A stretch of 64,000 nt of DNA. It comes from Marisa cornuarietis (taxonomy: Eukaryota > Mollusca > Gastropoda > Architaenioglossa > Ampullariidae). A program made the position numbers and the translations under genes. Where the stretch lies: assembly GCA_004794655.1 (NCBI GenBank), contig SMMW01000627.1, positions 2,851,501 to 2,915,500 on the forward strand. Direction: 5' to 3'. Positions 61,701 through 64,000 of the stretch are shown here, piece after piece (position 1 is the first letter of the stretch; each line of letters opens with the position of its first letter). The notes beneath the pieces are model-generated. The model was not told the DNA's origin, made no database searches, and worked only from the letters and a program-made list of their open reading frames with translations.

Positions 61701-63451
61701 TAACATCGATAGAAAAATTATCTGTGACAGTTATTTGTGAAATTGTGTTCTTCAATTTGTCCTCTACATAATACCCTCTGCATCATGACCGTTGACGGAT
61801 ATGCTTCCTACAAAGAAAGCAAAATATTGCAGGACCACAAGCGCCTTTTGTACAATGGATCGAAGGGTTTACAATAAAGTCTGCTGCGGATAGTGTAGTG
61901 GTGATGGTGATGCTGGTGAGCTTCATCGTCATCGTCTTCTCAGACATCCTCCCTCCTTATTCAAACAATAAGCATCCCCACAAAAAAGTATTTTTTCAAA
62001 TAATTAAATTTTTCTCATCTACAAGTCAGTTCGTCTTGTATTAGCTACTGGGGGGGGGGTATCGATACTGACGATGAATCAAAAATTATCGTTTTGCCAG
62101 AGTGTCTCTAAGAGCATACAGGTCAGGTAGGTTTCTTTACACTCCAGTGTCACACACGACAAGATTGCAAGTCTCGAATGTTTCTTAATATGTCATGACT
62201 ACTTATTTTTCTCAAACGCTGTAGTAAAATCGAGCCTAAGTCACAACTGATGTGTTAAAGACCAACTGGAGCGCAAGTTTGTTTTCAAATTACTGGGATT
62301 GGTTTATTTCAATGTTCTAATTACAAGAATGGGCGCTTTTAATCTTTTTGTTTCAGTTCGTGCGATACAATCATTTAACAAATGTTTGAAATTTTCACGT
62401 GGGCAGGTAAAGCAGTCAACTATTGAGCTCACTTTAAGACACTGATATGACCAAGTAACACACTCCCAGCTCTCCCAGGGGTTATAGGCAGAGCTGTGGA
62501 TGCTGTGGATTTTGGATGCTGATGTCTAATTTTGGTCAGTTTTTGAGAAAGTTTTAAATTTGGAAGATTAAGATTATACCACTTGAAAAAAAAAAATTTC
62601 TTTTGGAGTTGGTCTTTCAAGACGACAAATGAATTGATGACCAGGTCTCAAAACAAAACTGTTAGCAGTTTTCCGTCTGATGTTGAAGAGAAATGTTTCT
62701 TTTATGTTAGACTAAGCCACATGTAATGTTAAGACCAGATCTGTGCTCATCAGAAACCCTATCTGGTGTCACGCAAGCGCAGACCTGATGTTACGTGAAA
62801 CCGGATCTGATGTCACGCAAACCCAGAATCATGCGCAGTTCTCTCAGTTCTCAACAACTCATCATGCAATTCCATTTCCTTTCACAAAATATCTTACCAC
62901 TCGTCTAATCCTCCAGGTTTTCGGAGATTTTTATTCAACCAAAGCAGGTCTCAGAAGAATCCAAGGATATGCATTTCTAATTGACAAGTTCTCTTCTTTT
63001 GTATAAGATGTCGCTTGTGGAATTACAGAGTGGCCGCCGAGGAATGCAGGAAAAAGTTTTGTCTAGCGTTCTACGTAAAAGCAAAGGAAGAAAAAAGAGA
63101 AATGTTCTGTCTTGCTGTGAAGCTTTCTTTTCGTCGCTCTCCTTTCTCCTTTACTTACCACTCAGGTGACATGTATCTGCACCAGTGCGTGTAGCCACAC
63201 ATAAACCTCTTCACTCTCTCAATATCCCTCTCCACCCCGACCCCCCCCCCCACACACACACACACATACACAAACACAAACACATGTAAACATTCACATA
63301 TTCCTTTCAAACAACATATGCGCGCTTGAATATTCACAGATTCCTAGCTTTGATTAAAGTCAAGATAGACCTTATAAAAGGACAATTATAATTTAGAAAT
63401 TTTATATCTTAAAAGATGATCAATCTGTATCCTCCGTTTCCCTCACTCTCA

Positions 63452-63462
<11 letters not shown>
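61701..63462. other. Intergenic
   Basis: Positions 62740-62830 hold three or four ~23-bp copies of CC(A/T)ATCTG(G/A)TGTCACGCAA-like sequence. No gene was seen. Confidence 0.5.

Positions 63463-63505
<43 letters not shown>
63463..63505. repeat. (CA)n microsatellite
   Basis: About 21 CA units after a (CT)n run, directly abutting a SINE. Confidence 0.97.
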
Positions 63506-63507
<2 letters not shown>

Positions 63508-63508
<1 letters not shown>

Positions 63509-63672
63509 GGTAAGCGGATAGCCGAGTGGTTAGAGCGCTGGCGTTCAAACTGGTAGCGCGTTGGTTCGATACCCGAATAAAGCAGAATAATTACTCCAGT
63601 CGACCAGAGAGGGTTGGGGAAGGTAAGGCGGCGAGGGAGAGGAGATACATATATCAACAACATCATCATCAT
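63508..63672 (+). mobile_element. tRNA-headed SINE, family 2, with (ATC)n-like tail
   Basis: GGATAGCCGAGTGGTTAGAG (A box) and GTTGGTTCGATACCCG (B box) give a Leu/Ser-tRNA-like head, then GAGAGGGTTGGGGAAGG and an AACATCATCATCATG tail. Downstream bases do not pair with the start to form an acceptor stem, so it is not a tRNA gene. Confidence 0.72.
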
Positions 63673-64000
63673 GCAGTCAGTATCACAACAACTACAGTTA
63701 TAATAAATTAATGATCAATCTCTTTCCGTCTCACTTTGCTGAGTACCTGTACGACCACTAAACCCAAAAATAAACGTGTTAAAACTTTTTTTTTTACATT
63801 CTGCAGACGATTGACATTGTAAGAATGATTCTAAAGAATCTTAGACTCAAGGAAGCTTTTCCTAATAACAATCTGAAGATTTCTTGAACAAAATAATCCC
63901 TTTTAATAAAATAAAATGTTTGTTTTATTTTATTTTAAATGTACGTTTCTTTGTTTCGGCGCACTTTTTGCGTCTCCTACATCTTTCACAGCCTTTCACT
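63673..64000. other. Intergenic, nothing identified
   Basis: AT-rich, no feature seen. Confidence 0.5.

Noticed and set aside
63508..63580. Possible Leu/Ser tRNA gene
   Set aside because: The A and B boxes are good, but the 5' end does not pair with any downstream acceptor strand and a SINE body follows.

Overview
This is a eukaryotic, intron-bearing, gene-poor and AT-rich window. Long CA/TG, CT, GAT and GACT tracts, several minisatellites, tRNA-headed SINEs and decayed non-LTR retrotransposon tails fill most of it. The retroelement styles (RLKWFGH/RPVQDLLTIAHNR-type and RLKTGH-type C-termini ending in microsatellite tails) and the divergent peptide-type GPCR fit a lophotrochozoan, most likely a gastropod mollusc. 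The organism is an inference from style; I cannot name a species.

Layout. Positions 1-6310 (+) hold the 3' part of one gene whose 5' end lies outside the window. Its intron contains a ~46-bp minisatellite (1-1165). Four short Tyr/Pro/Ser-rich exons sit in a tandem exon-plus-intron array with a period of ~300-330 bp (1348-2456). These are followed by two modules that have lost their exons, a longer non-repetitive exon (2918-3177), a second minisatellite (3190-3552) and three small exons ending at a stop at 6310. My eight-exon model stays open and in frame throughout (about 332 residues plus one split codon).

Positions 6311-30300 are non-coding as far as I can see. They contain SINEs, a GAT-tailed retrotransposon 3' end (17232-17645), a 40-bp minisatellite (20000-20880), a reverse-transcriptase fossil (24350-24860, -) and, next to it in the opposite orientation, a GACT-tailed retrotransposon end (24880-25181, +).

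Positions 30301-34210 (-) contain a complete two-exon class A GPCR of 363 residues. It has seven predicted membrane segments, but the key positions of DRY, CWxP and NPxxY are all replaced. Its 2.8-kb intron holds an unidentified decayed coding fragment.

Positions 34211-64000 contain no gene I can support. Notable items are a 510-bp foldback-type element with arrayed inverted termini and a perfect 8-bp target-site duplication (43433-43958), a SINE with an exact 11-bp target-site duplication (48019-48237), a degraded retrotransposon 3' end (55190-55625), a 247-bp local duplication (58374-58797), further SINE copies and small tandem arrays.

The most interesting part is the left gene. Its exons multiplied together with their introns, and the minisatellites look as if they grew out of the intron sequence just downstream of the splice donors.
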